Shown: piece after piece, positions 44,705 through 53,125 of the stretch
Numbering within the stretch: position 1 is the stretch's first letter
How the letters are laid out: every line of letters begins with the position of its first letter
Origin: Mesorhizobium comanense
GTDB taxonomy: Bacteria > Pseudomonadota > Alphaproteobacteria > Rhizobiales > Rhizobiaceae
Assembly: GCF_005503535.1 (NCBI RefSeq)
Contig: NZ_SCNN01000018.1
Location: 1 to 64,000 of the forward strand
Length of the DNA stretch: 64,000 nt
Direction of reading: 5' to 3'
Notes under the pieces: generated by a model
Database searches by the model: none
Told to the model about the DNA's origin: nothing
Seen by the model: only the letters and a program-made list of their open reading frames with translations
Program-made: the position numbers and the translations under genes

Positions 44705-44917
44705 TCAGTTGGGCTCACCCGGCACGTTGACGACAAAGGATGCTGCGATCAGGTCGTCAGCATCAAGGCGTAGACAGCCTTCGCCCCCAATGATCGAAGC
44801 CACTTTCTGAAAGGTCTTCATCTCGTATTCGGTAATGCTGGCATCCTGCATTCTGGCCTTGAGTTCGGCGATACGTCGCCCCAAGGCAGGGGACGTTCCG
44901 ATTTCACGTTTCGACAT
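44705..44917 (-). CDS. Hypothetical protein (70 aa)
   Basis: A 70-residue soluble protein starting MSKREIGTSPALGRRIAELK, with a helical middle and LRLDADDLIAASFVVNVPGE at the end. No known domain. GGAGGAGAAG lies upstream of ATG 44917. No signal peptide. Confidence 0.55.
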   Translation of the reverse strand: MSKREIGTSPALGRRIAELKARMQDASITEYEMKTFQKVASIIGGEGCLRLDADDLIAASFVVNVPGEPN

Positions 44918-45183
44918 GGCCTGGCTTCTCCTCCCCCAACCCGCGCTCTTGTTTTGCCCCACCCATTCGCCAACCGCCTTTTATGAGGTCTGACGAATAC
45001 AAGGGCCGCAACGTATGGTCCGGGCTATGGTTCCCGCCTGAAGGATCACGAAATAATTCCGGTGCGCCGGCGCCGATAGGCGCAAGCCCCCCTCATTACG
45101 CGGGTGTCGCGGACAATCAAATGCCGAGAGCGTTGCGCAACTTTCGCCGCGGGGACGCTTCTGTCGCGTGGCATATGAGAGGA

Positions 45184-45260
<77 letters not shown>

Positions 45261-45385
45261 AACGGTCTGTTGCCTATTCATTTCGGTGTTACATGGCAAG
45301 TGCAAAAACCTTGCCGTGGTCCGCATTGCGCAGTAATGACGGGCGAAGGGGTGGCGATGCTGCCTTGCACAATAACGAGGTGGCC

Positions 45386-45691
45386 ATGTCCGCGCGCATT
45401 TTCAGCCCAGCCAAAACCGCGATGCAGTCCGGCAAGGCCAAGACTGGTCACTGGGTGCTGGAATTCGATCCGGAGATGCGCAAGAAAATCGATCCCCTGA
45501 TGGGCTACACCACCTCGGGAGACATGAAGAGCCAGATCAGGCTCACCTTCGACACGCGGGAAGAGGCCGTGGCCTACGCCGAAAAGGAAGGGCTTGCCTT
45601 CCGTGTCGAGGAACCGAAAGAGACCAAGCGTCGCCAGATTTCCTATGCGGAGAATTTCCGCTATGACCGCAGGACGCCTTGGACGCATTGA
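45386..45691 (+). CDS. NDUFS4-type complex I accessory subunit
   Basis: A 101-residue protein of the ETC complex I conserved-region family, homologous to the mitochondrial NDUFS4 (18 kDa, AQDQ) subunit. It starts MSARIFSPAKTAMQSGKAKT, has WVLEFDPEMRKKIDPLMGYT and the conserved TFDTREEAVAYAEKEGL, and ends FRYDRRTPWTH. GAGGTGG lies before the ATG. It sits between tRNA-Pro and tRNA-Arg; complex I core genes are not in the window. Confidence 0.92.
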   Translation: MSARIFSPAKTAMQSGKAKTGHWVLEFDPEMRKKIDPLMGYTTSGDMKSQIRLTFDTREEAVAYAEKEGLAFRVEEPKETKRRQISYAENFRYDRRTPWTH

Positions 45692-45735
45692 TCGGCGGCC
45701 AGCGCCAAGTTCCAGCCGGCCGGTGGCCGGCCAGC

Positions 45736-45812
45736 GGTCCCGTAGCTCAGCTGGATAGAGCACCGGCCTTCTAAGCCGATGGTCACAGGTTCGAATCCTG
45801 TCGGGATCGCCA
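45736..45812 (+). tRNA. tRNA-Arg (anticodon TCT)
   Basis: A complete 77-base tRNA. Acceptor stem GGTCCCG pairs with CGGGATC (one G-T pair); the anticodon loop CTTCTAA gives TCT (45770-45772); T-arm GGTTCGAATCC; the terminal GCCA is encoded. Confidence 0.97.
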
Positions 45813-45873
45813 ATAATTTACGCTCCGGTCTCGGCCGGCGACTTCATGTTCCGTGCCGCATCTCGAAGCCAAT

Positions 45874-46008
45874 ATGAGCACGACGGAGGAGTTGTGGTGG
45901 CTGGCTTGTCGCACTCCCGAGAACATCGTGATCAATCTGCCCGATGTCGACGACGCCCAACTCGCCGGCTATCGGCGCCGCGCGGCCGAATTGTCGGAGA
46001 AGAGTTGA
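45874..46008 (+). CDS. Hypothetical small protein (44 aa)
   Basis: A short frame, MSTTEELWWLACRTPENIVI then NLPDVDDAQLAGYRRRAAEL. The composition is protein-like (balanced charges, no runs), but there is no good Shine-Dalgarno and no known domain, so its reality is uncertain. It occupies most of the 277-base gap after tRNA-Arg. Confidence 0.35.
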   Translation: MSTTEELWWLACRTPENIVINLPDVDDAQLAGYRRRAAELSEKS

Positions 46009-46089
46009 TTCCCGTATCCGCGTTTCACCATTTCTAGCTCGCATCCGTCGCCATTGCAGGCTTACACTCGCGCAAATGGGGGAAGGCCG

Positions 46090-46365
46090 ATGCTTGGGAT
46101 CGATGCATGGGTGTCGCTGTTCGGGCCAGCCTATTTTGCCTATGCCGGCGTGACAGTTCCCTACATGGTGGCCTGGGCGATCGCCTGTGCCGCCCTGGCG
46201 ATGTGGAACAATCGCGAGAGCCGCCGACACGCAAGGCAGGGCACAGTCACCTCACGCTCCTGGCCCGCGAGCATCGGGATTTTCGTGCTGGTCGCGGCCT
46301 GCTACATCGCCGCGCATTCAGCCATCTACCTGCTGGTTCGGCATTTCGCCAGATTGTGGCTTTGA
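46090..46365 (+). CDS. Small membrane protein, unknown
   Basis: A 91-residue protein with two or three hydrophobic segments (WVSLFGPAYFAYAGV; PYMVAWAIACAALAMW; IGIFVLVAACYIAAHSAIYL) and a basic loop NNRESRRHARQG between them. GGAAGG lies just before the ATG. No family recognised. It is convergent with hda. Confidence 0.6.
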   Translation: MLGIDAWVSLFGPAYFAYAGVTVPYMVAWAIACAALAMWNNRESRRHARQGTVTSRSWPASIGIFVLVAACYIAAHSAIYLLVRHFARLWL

Positions 46366-46401
46366 GGTCGCTCCCGGCCTGGAGCCGCCCTAGGCAGCGC
46401 C

Positions 46402-47106
46402 CTAAACTTCGAACTCGCCCTGCCCCTCATCCATGGCGCTGACGGTCTCGGCGGCGAGCGAACGCGTGATCGGCATCTTGCGCTCGAGCGCGGTGCGATC
46501 GAGCCGCTCGACGACCCGCATGGCCGTGGCCAGAGAGCGTTCGATGCGCCGCACCAGATATTGCACGACATGCGGTTCGACCTCGACCTGCCGGTCGGCG
46601 AACAATTTGGTGATGACGCCGGCGAGCAGGAGATCGTCCGGTTCATGGATCTCGACAGTCGCCGCCGCCTTCAGCCGCGAAGCAAGGTCGGGGAGCGAAA
46701 CACCCCATGCGGAGGGAAAGCGCCGTGCCGTCAGAAGCAAGGCGGAACCGGCGCCACGCACGGCATTGATCAGATGGAACAGGCCCTGTTCATCGATCGG
46801 CCCGGTATCGATGTCGTCGATCAGCGCCGGCCGCGGCCCAAGCCCGGCGATGCTGTCGCCAATGCGCCCCCTGCCAACCGCCACCGCATTGGCGCGTGCA
46901 CGCCAGATCGAGGCCAGATGCGTCTTGCCGGAACCGGCGGGGCCGGCAAGCACCACCACCGGCGATGGCCAGTCCGGCCAGCGATCAACGAGCGCCGCGG
47001 CCTGACTGTTGGTGCCGGAGACGACAAGCTCGTCGCGTGAATAGCCGGTGCCATGGCCGAGGTCGAGCGGCAGCTGGCGCGGAGGGTCGCTACGCTGGGC
47101 AGTCAT
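46402..47106 (-). CDS. hdaA: Hda-like DnaA-family regulator
   Basis: A 234-residue AAA+ protein related to DnaA domain III and to Hda, the factor that promotes DnaA-ATP hydrolysis. The N-terminus QLPLDLGHGTGYSRDELVV resembles the clamp-binding end of Hda proteins (QLPLDL). Walker A is GPAGSGKTHL, Walker B ALIDDID. DnaA domain IV, which binds DNA, is absent. It starts two bases before the stop of perM on the other side (ATG 47106, perM stop 47108), so the two genes form one operon, common in alphaproteobacteria. Confidence 0.88.
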   Translation of the reverse strand: MTAQRSDPPRQLPLDLGHGTGYSRDELVVSGTNSQAAALVDRWPDWPSPVVVLAGPAGSGKTHLASIWRARANAVAVGRGRIGDSIAGLGPRPALIDDIDTGPIDEQGLFHLINAVRGAGSALLLTARRFPSAWGVSLPDLASRLKAAATVEIHEPDDLLLAGVITKLFADRQVEVEPHVVQYLVRRIERSLATAMRVVERLDRTALERKMPITRSLAAETVSAMDEGQGEFEV

Positions 47107-47107
47107 T

Positions 47108-48283
47108 TCAGCGACGCGGCTGTGATCGATGGCCTCCGCCGCGATCAGCCGGCAAAGGCGGAGCCGCTTCGCCATGGCCCTTGTAGAGCGGCGATTCGAG
47201 ATAACGGGCAATGGCAAATCGCACCAGCACCGCGACCGCGGCCGAGGCCGGCACCGCGATCAGCAGGCCGACAAACCCAAACAGCGCGCCGAAGGCGAAC
47301 AGCGCGAACATCAACCACACAGGATGCAAGCCGACGCTCTTGCCGACCAGCCTGGGCTGCAGGATGTTGCCCTCGATGAACTGGCCAACGAAGAACACGC
47401 AGGCCACCGCCACGATCATCGTCCAGTCCGGCCAGAACTGGACGAAGGCGACACCGACGGCGAGCACCAGGCCCGTCAGCGACCCGACGTAGGGAATGAA
47501 GGAGATCAGGCCGGCAAAGAAGCCGATCAGGATGGCGAAGTTCAACCCGGTGACCGTGAGGCCCGTGGCATACATGGCGCCAAGCACCAGACACAGCGTG
47601 CCCTGACCGCGCACGAAACCGGCGGTTGCGGTGTTGATGTCGCGCGCAAGCGCCCGCACGGTCTCGACATAGTCCCGCGGCACCCAGCTGTCGACGGTGG
47701 CCACCATACGATCCCAGTCGAGCAACATGTAGAAGGCGACGACCGGCGTGACGACGAACAGGCTGACCACCGAGACCAGAGCCACGCCCGAACTCCAGAT
47801 CGAGGTGAAGACGGTGGTGAGGAGGCTGAAGCCGGAGGTCAGCAGCGAATTCAGCCCGTCACGCAGGCCGCCGGCATTGACGCCGAAGCGCTGCTCCAGC
47901 CATTTCGGGTCGAAGCTGGTGATCAGCGACTGCAACCGGGTGAGATATTCGGGCAGCTTGCGGCCGAAATCGGCCATCTGCGTCGCCAGCACCGGCACCA
48001 GGATGACGAAAGCCAGCACCACGATGACGATGAAGGCGATCAGGATGACCACCGTGGCCATCAGCCTGGAGAGGCCGAGCCGCTGCAGCCAGTCGGCGAC
48101 CGGGTCGAGGAAATAAGCGAGCACCATGCCGGCGACGAACGGCAAGAGGATGCCCGAGAAGACATAGAGGAACAAGGCCAGCAGGACGGCCGAAATCAGC
48201 CAGAACGCAAGCTGGCGGCGGAACGCGGTGGTGGCCGTCGCCGTCCAGCCTTCGTCAGGTGTCTGTCGTGGAGCTTTCGCCAT
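47108..48283 (-). CDS. AI-2E/PerM family membrane transporter
   Basis: A 391-residue inner-membrane protein of the AI-2E transporter (PerM) family, with seven to eight helices. The conserved blocks are VAGMVLAYFLDPVADWLQRL, FYMLLDWDRMVATVDSWVPR, and the C-terminal QFIEGNILQPRLVGKSVGLH. Substrate unknown; the family name does not imply AI-2 here. Its start lies inside the 3' end of the phosphatidyltransferase gene (29-base overlap) and it runs into hda. Confidence 0.92.
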   Translation of the reverse strand: MAKAPRQTPDEGWTATATTAFRRQLAFWLISAVLLALFLYVFSGILLPFVAGMVLAYFLDPVADWLQRLGLSRLMATVVILIAFIVIVVLAFVILVPVLATQMADFGRKLPEYLTRLQSLITSFDPKWLEQRFGVNAGGLRDGLNSLLTSGFSLLTTVFTSIWSSGVALVSVVSLFVVTPVVAFYMLLDWDRMVATVDSWVPRDYVETVRALARDINTATAGFVRGQGTLCLVLGAMYATGLTVTGLNFAILIGFFAGLISFIPYVGSLTGLVLAVGVAFVQFWPDWTMIVAVACVFFVGQFIEGNILQPRLVGKSVGLHPVWLMFALFAFGALFGFVGLLIAVPASAAVAVLVRFAIARYLESPLYKGHGEAAPPLPADRGGGHRSQPRR

Positions 48284-48812
48284 AGCCGTTCATATGTCTC
48301 AGCCAAGCCACGAGATAGGCCGCGGCCGAAGCCACGGTCAAGACCCCGGACAGTAATATGAGGGCCGGCCGTAGCGGGTCGAGATGGATGGCAAAGGCCA
48401 GTTCGCCAAGCACCACCGCCGCCAGCACGATCTGGACGGCGGTGTTGGCCTTCGACACGAACAGCGGCTTCACCTCGACCGGATGGGCCATCACCGTCGA
48501 CAACAGGACCGCGCAGACGATCAGCGCGTCGCGCGACACCATGGTGACGACCAGCCACAGCGGCAACTGGCCGATGAAGCCCATGACGACAAACACCGAA
48601 ACCAGAAGCAGCTTGTCGGCCATCGGATCGAGATAGGCACCGAGCCTGGACTGCTGGTCGTAGCGGCGCGCGATATAACCATCGACGCCATCCGACACAC
48701 CGGCGACGACGAAGCCGGCGAAAGCCCAGTCCCAACGCGCCTGCAGCATGGCCAGCACCACGGCGGGCACCAGGACCAGCCGCAGGATGGTAATCAGGTT
48801 GGGGATGGTCAA
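48255..48812 (-). CDS. CDP-alcohol phosphatidyltransferase
   Basis: A 185-residue membrane enzyme of the CDP-alcohol phosphotransferase family, closest to phosphatidylglycerophosphate synthases. The full catalytic motif DGx2ARx8Gx3Dx3D is present (DGYIARRYD to YLDPMADK). Five to six hydrophobic helices. It appears to start at TTG 48812 with GGGAC eight bases upstream, because the nearby ATG is out of frame. Its 3' end overlaps perM by 29 bases. As pgsA-type genes are usually single and essential, this may be a second, related transferase. Confidence 0.88.
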   Translation of the reverse strand: MTIPNLITILRLVLVPAVVLAMLQARWDWAFAGFVVAGVSDGVDGYIARRYDQQSRLGAYLDPMADKLLLVSVFVVMGFIGQLPLWLVVTMVSRDALIVCAVLLSTVMAHPVEVKPLFVSKANTAVQIVLAAVVLGELAFAIHLDPLRPALILLSGVLTVASAAAYLVAWLRHMNGYGESSTTDT

Positions 48813-49023
48813 AGCATTGTCCCGCCATGTCCGTTTCGGGATAGATGAGCAGGACAGAGAGCTGAAACAAGGGACGAGCCGGCCCTTTGCCCGTGTATGA
48901 GCGCCATGGCTTGCGCCGCGCTATCCACGCTTTTGTCGGCCCAAACACCGACCGGCTCCGCCGTTATCCTTGCAGGCCGAAACCATTCATGCGAAGAGCC
49001 CGCAAACGAGCAGGAAAATTGCG

Positions 49024-50118
49024 ATGAGCAAGCGCGACACAAGCCAGCACAAAACGGCCGAGCGCACGAACGGGCTCACTTATGCCGAGGCCGGTGTCGA
49101 TATCGATGCCGGCAATCTCATGGTCGAGAAGATCAAGCCGCTGGTGCGTGCCACCCGCCGGCCGGGCGCCGACGGGGAGATCGGCGGCTTCGGCGGACTG
49201 TTCGACCTCAAGGCGGCCGGCTTCACAGATCCGGTACTGGTCGCTGCCAATGACGGTGTCGGCACCAAGCTCAAGATCGCCATCGACGCCGGCAAGCATG
49301 ACACGATCGGCATCGATCTGGTCGCCATGTGCGTCAACGACATCGTCGTGCAAGGCGCCGAACCGCTGTTCTTCCTCGATTATTTCGCGACCGGCAAGCT
49401 CGACCCGGACCAGGGCGCGTCGATCGTTGGCGGCATCGCCGAGGGTTGCCGGCAGGCCGGCTGCGCGCTGATCGGCGGCGAGACGGCTGAAATGCCGGGT
49501 ATGTACCATGGCAACGACTATGACCTTGCCGGCTTTGCCGTGGGCGCGGCCGAACGCGGCCAGCTTCTGCCCACCGACGACATCGTCGAGGGTGATGTGC
49601 TGCTTGGCCTCGCCTCTTCCGGCGTGCACTCGAACGGCTTCTCGCTGGTGCGCCGTATCGTGGCGGCGAGCGGGCTGGCATGGACGGATCCCGCGCCATT
49701 CAACGATCAGGCGACGCTGGCCGAGGCACTGCTCGAGCCGACGCGCATCTATGTCAAGTCGATCCTCAAGGCGATCCGCAACACGCATGGCATCAAGGCG
49801 CTGGCTCACATCACCGGTGGCGGCTTCCCGGAAAACATTCCGCGCGTGCTGCCCAAGGATTTCTCGGCCGAGCTCGATCTGCAGGCCATCGACGTGCCGC
49901 CGGTGTTCTCGTGGCTGGCCAAGACTGGCGGCGTGGCGCCGGAAGAGATGATGCGCACTTTCAACTGCGGCATCGGCATGATCCTGGTGGTCGCTTCGGG
50001 CCAAGCAGCGCAGGTTGCCGCGGTTCTGCAGGAAGCCGGCGAGACGGTGACGCCGATCGGCCGCATCGTGCCGCGCCGCGACACCGGCGTCATCTACAGG
50101 GGCTCGATCGGCCTATGA
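49024..50118 (+). CDS. purM: Phosphoribosylformylglycinamidine cyclo-ligase
   Basis: AIR synthetase of purine biosynthesis (fifth step), 364 residues. It starts with TYAEAGVDIDAGNLMVEKIK, has the ATP-binding VAANDGVGTKLKIA, and the conserved GIDLVAMCVNDIVVQGAEP and LIGGETAEMPGMY. ATG 49024 fits the family; CAGGAAAA lies upstream. The stop overlaps the purN start (ATGA), the common purMN operon. Confidence 0.97.
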   Translation: MSKRDTSQHKTAERTNGLTYAEAGVDIDAGNLMVEKIKPLVRATRRPGADGEIGGFGGLFDLKAAGFTDPVLVAANDGVGTKLKIAIDAGKHDTIGIDLVAMCVNDIVVQGAEPLFFLDYFATGKLDPDQGASIVGGIAEGCRQAGCALIGGETAEMPGMYHGNDYDLAGFAVGAAERGQLLPTDDIVEGDVLLGLASSGVHSNGFSLVRRIVAASGLAWTDPAPFNDQATLAEALLEPTRIYVKSILKAIRNTHGIKALAHITGGGFPENIPRVLPKDFSAELDLQAIDVPPVFSWLAKTGGVAPEEMMRTFNCGIGMILVVASGQAAQVAAVLQEAGETVTPIGRIVPRRDTGVIYRGSIGL

Positions 50119-50828
50119 GCACCCCGAGGAAACGCACCGTCGTTCTGATCTCGGGGCGCGGCTCCAACATGACCGCGCTGATCGCGGCGGCCAGCGATCC
50201 GGCCTTCCCGGCCGAGATCGTCGGCGTGATTTCCGACAAGGCGGATGCCGCCGGCCTCGGCGTCGCCAGGGCGCGCGGCATCGCCACGCAGGTCATCGCC
50301 CGCGCCGATCATGGCAGCAAGCAGGCGCATGATGCGGCGATCGACGCCGCGCTCGCTACGTTCAATGCCGAGATCGTGGCGCTGGCCGGATACATGCGCA
50401 TCCTCACCTCCGGCTTCGTCCAGAAATGGCAGGGCCGCATGATCAATATCCACCCCGCCCTGCTGCCGGCCTTCAAGGGCCTCGACACCCATGCGCGGGC
50501 GCTTGCCGGCGGCATGCGCATCCATGGCTGCACGGTTCACTTTGTCACGCCCGAGATGGATGACGGGCCGATCATCGCCCAGGCGGCCGTGCCGGTGATG
50601 ATCGGCGACAATGCCGATACACTCGCTGCCCGGGTGCTGAAAGCCGAGCACCGGCTCTATCCGCTGGCGCTGGGGCTGGTCGCCGAAGGCAAGGCTCGCA
50701 TGGAAGCCGGCCGGACGGTGCTTGCCCATTTCGCCGACGATGCCGACAACGGCACGTCGGTGGTGATGGCGCCCGACCCGCTGCGCGAGGAAGCCGATCT
50801 CGAGCACCTGGCGCGTATTACACCCTGA
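50115..50828 (+). CDS. purN: Phosphoribosylglycinamide formyltransferase
   Basis: GAR transformylase using 10-formyl-tetrahydrofolate, 237 residues. Motifs: VVLISGRGSNMTALI at the N-terminus, GYMRILTSGFV, and the catalytic INIHPALLPAFKGLDTHARA with Asn and His. C-terminal extension of about 25 residues over E. coli PurN. The ATGA overlap with purM indicates coupling. Confidence 0.97.
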   Translation: MSTPRKRTVVLISGRGSNMTALIAAASDPAFPAEIVGVISDKADAAGLGVARARGIATQVIARADHGSKQAHDAAIDAALATFNAEIVALAGYMRILTSGFVQKWQGRMINIHPALLPAFKGLDTHARALAGGMRIHGCTVHFVTPEMDDGPIIAQAAVPVMIGDNADTLAARVLKAEHRLYPLALGLVAEGKARMEAGRTVLAHFADDADNGTSVVMAPDPLREEADLEHLARITP

Positions 50829-50843
50829 GCAGAAAGCGCGGCG

Positions 50844-51353
50844 ATGAAACAGCTTCTTCTGCTTCGCCACGCCAAGTCGAGCTGGGACGACCCCGACCTC
50901 GACGATTTCGACCGGCCGCTTGCCGAACGCGGCGTGAAAGCCGCCCGATTGATGGGGCGTGAGCTCGCCGCCCGCGACTGGCTGCCGGACCTCGCGCTGG
51001 TATCGCCGGCGCGGCGTACCGTTGACACCTGGGGGCTGGTGGCCGCGGAACTGCAGGTGCATCCAAGGATCGCTCTCGCCGAGCCACTCTATGATGCCTT
51101 GCCGCAGGATATTCTGGCCCAGATCCGCAGGGCCGACCCCTCAAGCGGTTGCCTCGTGGTGGTCGGCCACAATCCGGGCCTGCAGGAATTGGCCAAGCTG
51201 CTGGCCGGCCAAGGCTCGGAGACAAAGGCGCACAAGCGGCTCGAGGAAAAGTTCCCGACGGCAGCCGTTGCGCGCTTTGTCTTCGAGGGTGATTGGTCCG
51301 GCCTGTCTTCCGCCAGGCTCACTCACTGCTTGCGTCCGAAGGACCTGGGCTAG
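50844..51353 (+). CDS. SixA-like histidine phosphatase
   Basis: A 169-residue phosphohistidine phosphatase of the SixA type. The catalytic His is in LLLRHAKSSWDDPDLDDFDR; the second active-site His is in VVGHNPGLQELA. No signal peptide. It follows purN by 15 bases and may be on the same message. In proteobacteria SixA removes phosphate from His of phosphotransfer proteins; the partner here is unknown. Confidence 0.92.
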   Translation: MKQLLLLRHAKSSWDDPDLDDFDRPLAERGVKAARLMGRELAARDWLPDLALVSPARRTVDTWGLVAAELQVHPRIALAEPLYDALPQDILAQIRRADPSSGCLVVVGHNPGLQELAKLLAGQGSETKAHKRLEEKFPTAAVARFVFEGDWSGLSSARLTHCLRPKDLG

Positions 51354-51363
51354 ACTCGAGGCC

Positions 51364-51603
51364 TCAATTGCCCCAATTGCCCTGGCCGGGTTCGGGCCAT
51401 TCGGTGCTGGTGTTGGTCTTGGAAACAACGGCCTTGTGCTTGGCCATGTCGGTGGCCTTCACCGCGCCGGTGACCGCATGATCGACGCCGGTGGCGGGAG
51501 CCGCGGGCTGGTTTGCATTGTCCGAGCCAAAGTGGTCGCTGCCGGCAAAAGCACTGCCGGTCGCAATGAGAATGGCGGCGATCGCGAGAGGAATCCTGTT
51601 CAT
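51364..51603 (-). CDS. DUF680 family exported protein, copy 1
   Basis: A 79-residue protein of the DUF680 family. A signal peptide (MNRIPLAIAAILIATGSAFA) is followed by the family core GSDHFGSDNANQP. The C-terminus is EPGQGNWGN. The mature peptide is about 59 residues. AGGAG lies seven bases before the ATG. It is the most diverged of the four copies in its signal peptide and leader, which shares only CTTGGGAGGA with the leaders of copies 2 and 4. It converges with the SixA-like gene. Role unknown; the family is known to me mainly from Mesorhizobium. Confidence 0.85.
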   Translation of the reverse strand: MNRIPLAIAAILIATGSAFAGSDHFGSDNANQPAAPATGVDHAVTGAVKATDMAKHKAVVSKTNTSTEWPEPGQGNWGN

Positions 51604-51767
51604 TTCAATCTCCTGGTTCATCCGTTGGGCGGCGTCTTGGGAGGACGGTTCCGCTGAGGACAAGACCTGAAGCGGCCTGGTTTTATTCCTGAACCCGAAA
51701 TTTTTTTGCCGACTGCGAAGCTCGGCTGGCGAACCGGGGCAACGGTTTGGCCCCTCCCAAAAGACAA

Positions 51768-51792
51768 GAGCGGCGGGTCAAGCCCGCCGCTC
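51768..51792 (-). terminator. Terminator after DUF680 copy 2
   Basis: GAGCGGCGGG (51768-51777) with CCCGCCGCTC (51783-51792), five-base loop. On the minus strand it is followed by TTGTCTTTT. A near-identical element ends copy 3. Confidence 0.85.
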
Positions 51793-51817
51793 TTTGTCGT
51801 TGGGGCATCCGCATGGA

Positions 51818-52051
51818 TCAGTTGCCCCAATTGCCCTGGCCGGATTCCGGCTGGTTGGAATCAGGCGTCAGCTTGAAGCCATGGTGCTCGACCGGCTTGC
51901 GGATCGAAGCGGTGTAGCCGTGATCGATATTGCCCGCGGGCGCGGTGATGGCCGGCTGGTTGGCACCGTCCGATTCAAAATGGTCGCTGCCGGCGAAAGC
52001 GGTGCCCGTGGCAACGAGGATGGCGGCGGCGGTAAGAGCGATCTTGGTCAT
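51818..52051 (-). CDS. DUF680 family exported protein, copy 2
   Basis: A 77-residue DUF680 protein. The signal peptide MTKIALTAAAILVATGTAFA is identical in copies 2, 3 and 4, and the core GSDHFESDGANQP has two changes. The C-terminus is ESGQGNWGN, as in copy 1. GGAGT lies nine bases before the ATG. It has its own complete unit: a leader of about 75 bases nearly identical to that of copy 4, and a terminator nearly identical to that of copy 3. Confidence 0.88.
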   Translation of the reverse strand: MTKIALTAAAILVATGTAFAGSDHFESDGANQPAITAPAGNIDHGYTASIRKPVEHHGFKLTPDSNQPESGQGNWGN

Positions 52052-52130
52052 TTTGGTTACTCCAGTTTTTAGTCCTGTCCGTCTAGTGGCGTGCCCTTGG
52101 GAGGAATTTCGCGTCGCTCGGACAATTCGG
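52052..52130 (-). repeat. Duplicated DUF680 leader, first copy
   Basis: The 75 bases upstream of copy 2 are repeated upstream of copy 4 (53049-53125) with one base changed in the first 75. It includes CTTGGGAGGA and a Shine-Dalgarno. Conservation of non-coding sequence implies either recent duplication or selection on a shared promoter or leader. Confidence 0.85.
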
Positions 52131-52524
52131 AAATGGGTCGTTGGTTTGCCGACTTCCAATCACGAACTTGTTCCCTCACGGCGCGATTTCAAAACCTTGA
52201 AGCGCAGTGGCGAACCCGCGTAACCGGCTCTTTATTAAATAATATCATATAGTTATTAGATTAATCACGGAGAGTAACATAGTGTTTCAGAGCTCTTCCG
52301 CCCGCCTCACCCCTCACGGCTCTTCAACATTAATTGAACCGATCGGTTCGATTTCGGCAAGCACACCGGCTGACACCTCGGGTGGGTAACCGCATAGCGG
52401 CTAGTCATCAGCGGAATGGCCGTGGTGATATCGTGGAGCGAACGCTGTTTTTCGTGTGAGATGCTTGCTGTGAGCGCGTCGGCATGCCGACGCTTCCGGC
52501 TCAAAACCTCTGCTCAAAAAACAA
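52131..52524. other. AT-rich gap with operator-like palindrome
   Basis: No gene. Positions 52210-52275 are strikingly AT-rich (for instance TTATTAAATAATATC) in a GC-rich genome. The perfect 14-base palindrome GAACCGATCGGTTC lies at 52336-52349 and is listed separately. No conserved protein frame was found. Confidence 0.5.
52336..52349. promoter_or_regulatory. Orphan operator-like palindrome 1
   Basis: GAACCGATCGGTTC, a perfect 14-base palindrome followed by GATTT. It closely resembles TetR-family operators, but no TetR gene is adjacent. A related palindrome lies about 1 kb away at 53327. Confidence 0.5.
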
Positions 52525-52549
52525 GAGCGGCGGGCCAAGCCCACCGCTC
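52525..52549 (-). terminator. Terminator after DUF680 copy 3
   Basis: GAGCGGCGGG with CCCACCGCTC (one G-T pair in the minus-strand RNA), loop CCAAG, then TTGTTTTTTG on the minus strand. It matches the copy 2 terminator at 51768-51792 at nearly every base. Confidence 0.88.
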
Positions 52550-52575
52550 TTTGTAGTCATGCGAGGTCGAAGGAA

Positions 52576-52803
52576 TTAGCGGCCCCAGATACCCTGGCCC
52601 GACTGAGCCGGCACCTTGGCATTGGCATCAGCCTGCGTCTTCTCGGACTTCAGGATCGAGCCGGTGTGGAGGGTGTCGACATTGGAAGTGGACTGGCTGA
52701 CAACCGGCTGGTTGGCGTTGTCCGAGCCAAAGTGGTCGCTGCCGGCAAAAGCGGTGCCCGTGGCGACGAGGATGGCGGCGGCGGTAAGAGCGATCTTGGT
52801 CAT
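52576..52803 (-). CDS. DUF680 family exported protein, copy 3
   Basis: A 75-residue DUF680 protein with the shared signal peptide and core GSDHFGSDNANQP, identical to the core of copy 1. The middle is Thr/Ser/Lys-rich and the end reads SGQGIWGR. CAGGAGT lies nine bases before the ATG. It follows copy 4 by 44 bases without a leader repeat or terminator between, so copies 4 and 3 are cotranscribed and end at the terminator after copy 3. Confidence 0.88.
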   Translation of the reverse strand: MTKIALTAAAILVATGTAFAGSDHFGSDNANQPVVSQSTSNVDTLHTGSILKSEKTQADANAKVPAQSGQGIWGR

Positions 52804-52847
52804 TTTAAATACTCCTGAATTGAAGGTTGGTTGACGAGCAGTCGCGA

Positions 52848-53048
52848 TTAGCGGCCGAAGAGGTTGCGGTCAGCGCCCTGCTGGGCCTGGACGGTCGCAG
52901 CGGTCGACTTGGAGATCGAAGCGGTCACCGTATGATCGACGGCGGCGGCGGGCTGATTGGCATTGTTGGAGCCGAAGTTGTCGCTGCCGGCGAAAGCGGT
53001 GCCCGTGGCAACGAGGATGGCCGCGGCGGTAAGAGCGATCTTGGTCAT
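52848..53048 (-). CDS. DUF680 family exported protein, copy 4
   Basis: A 66-residue DUF680 protein, the shortest. Signal peptide as in copies 2 and 3; core GSDNFGSNNANQP; the end is DRNLFGR, so the GQGxWG motif has changed to RNLFG. First gene of the copy 4-copy 3 unit. Its leader repeats that of copy 2. Confidence 0.87.
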   Translation of the reverse strand: MTKIALTAAAILVATGTAFAGSDNFGSNNANQPAAAVDHTVTASISKSTAATVQAQQGADRNLFGR

Positions 53049-53125
53049 TTTGGTTACTCCAGTTTTTGGTCCTGTCCGTCTAGTGGCGTGCCCTTGGGAG
53101 GAATTTCGCGTCGCTCGGACCACCT
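53049..53125 (-). repeat. Duplicated DUF680 leader, second copy
   Basis: Second copy of the sequence at 52052-52130. The repeat starts at the signal-peptide codons and continues for about 75 bases upstream of the ATG, beyond which the sequences diverge. Confidence 0.85.

Noticed and set aside
47129..48361. A 410-codon plus-strand frame opposite the PerM-type gene
   Set aside because: Low-complexity charged product and exact antisense position to a clear membrane protein.
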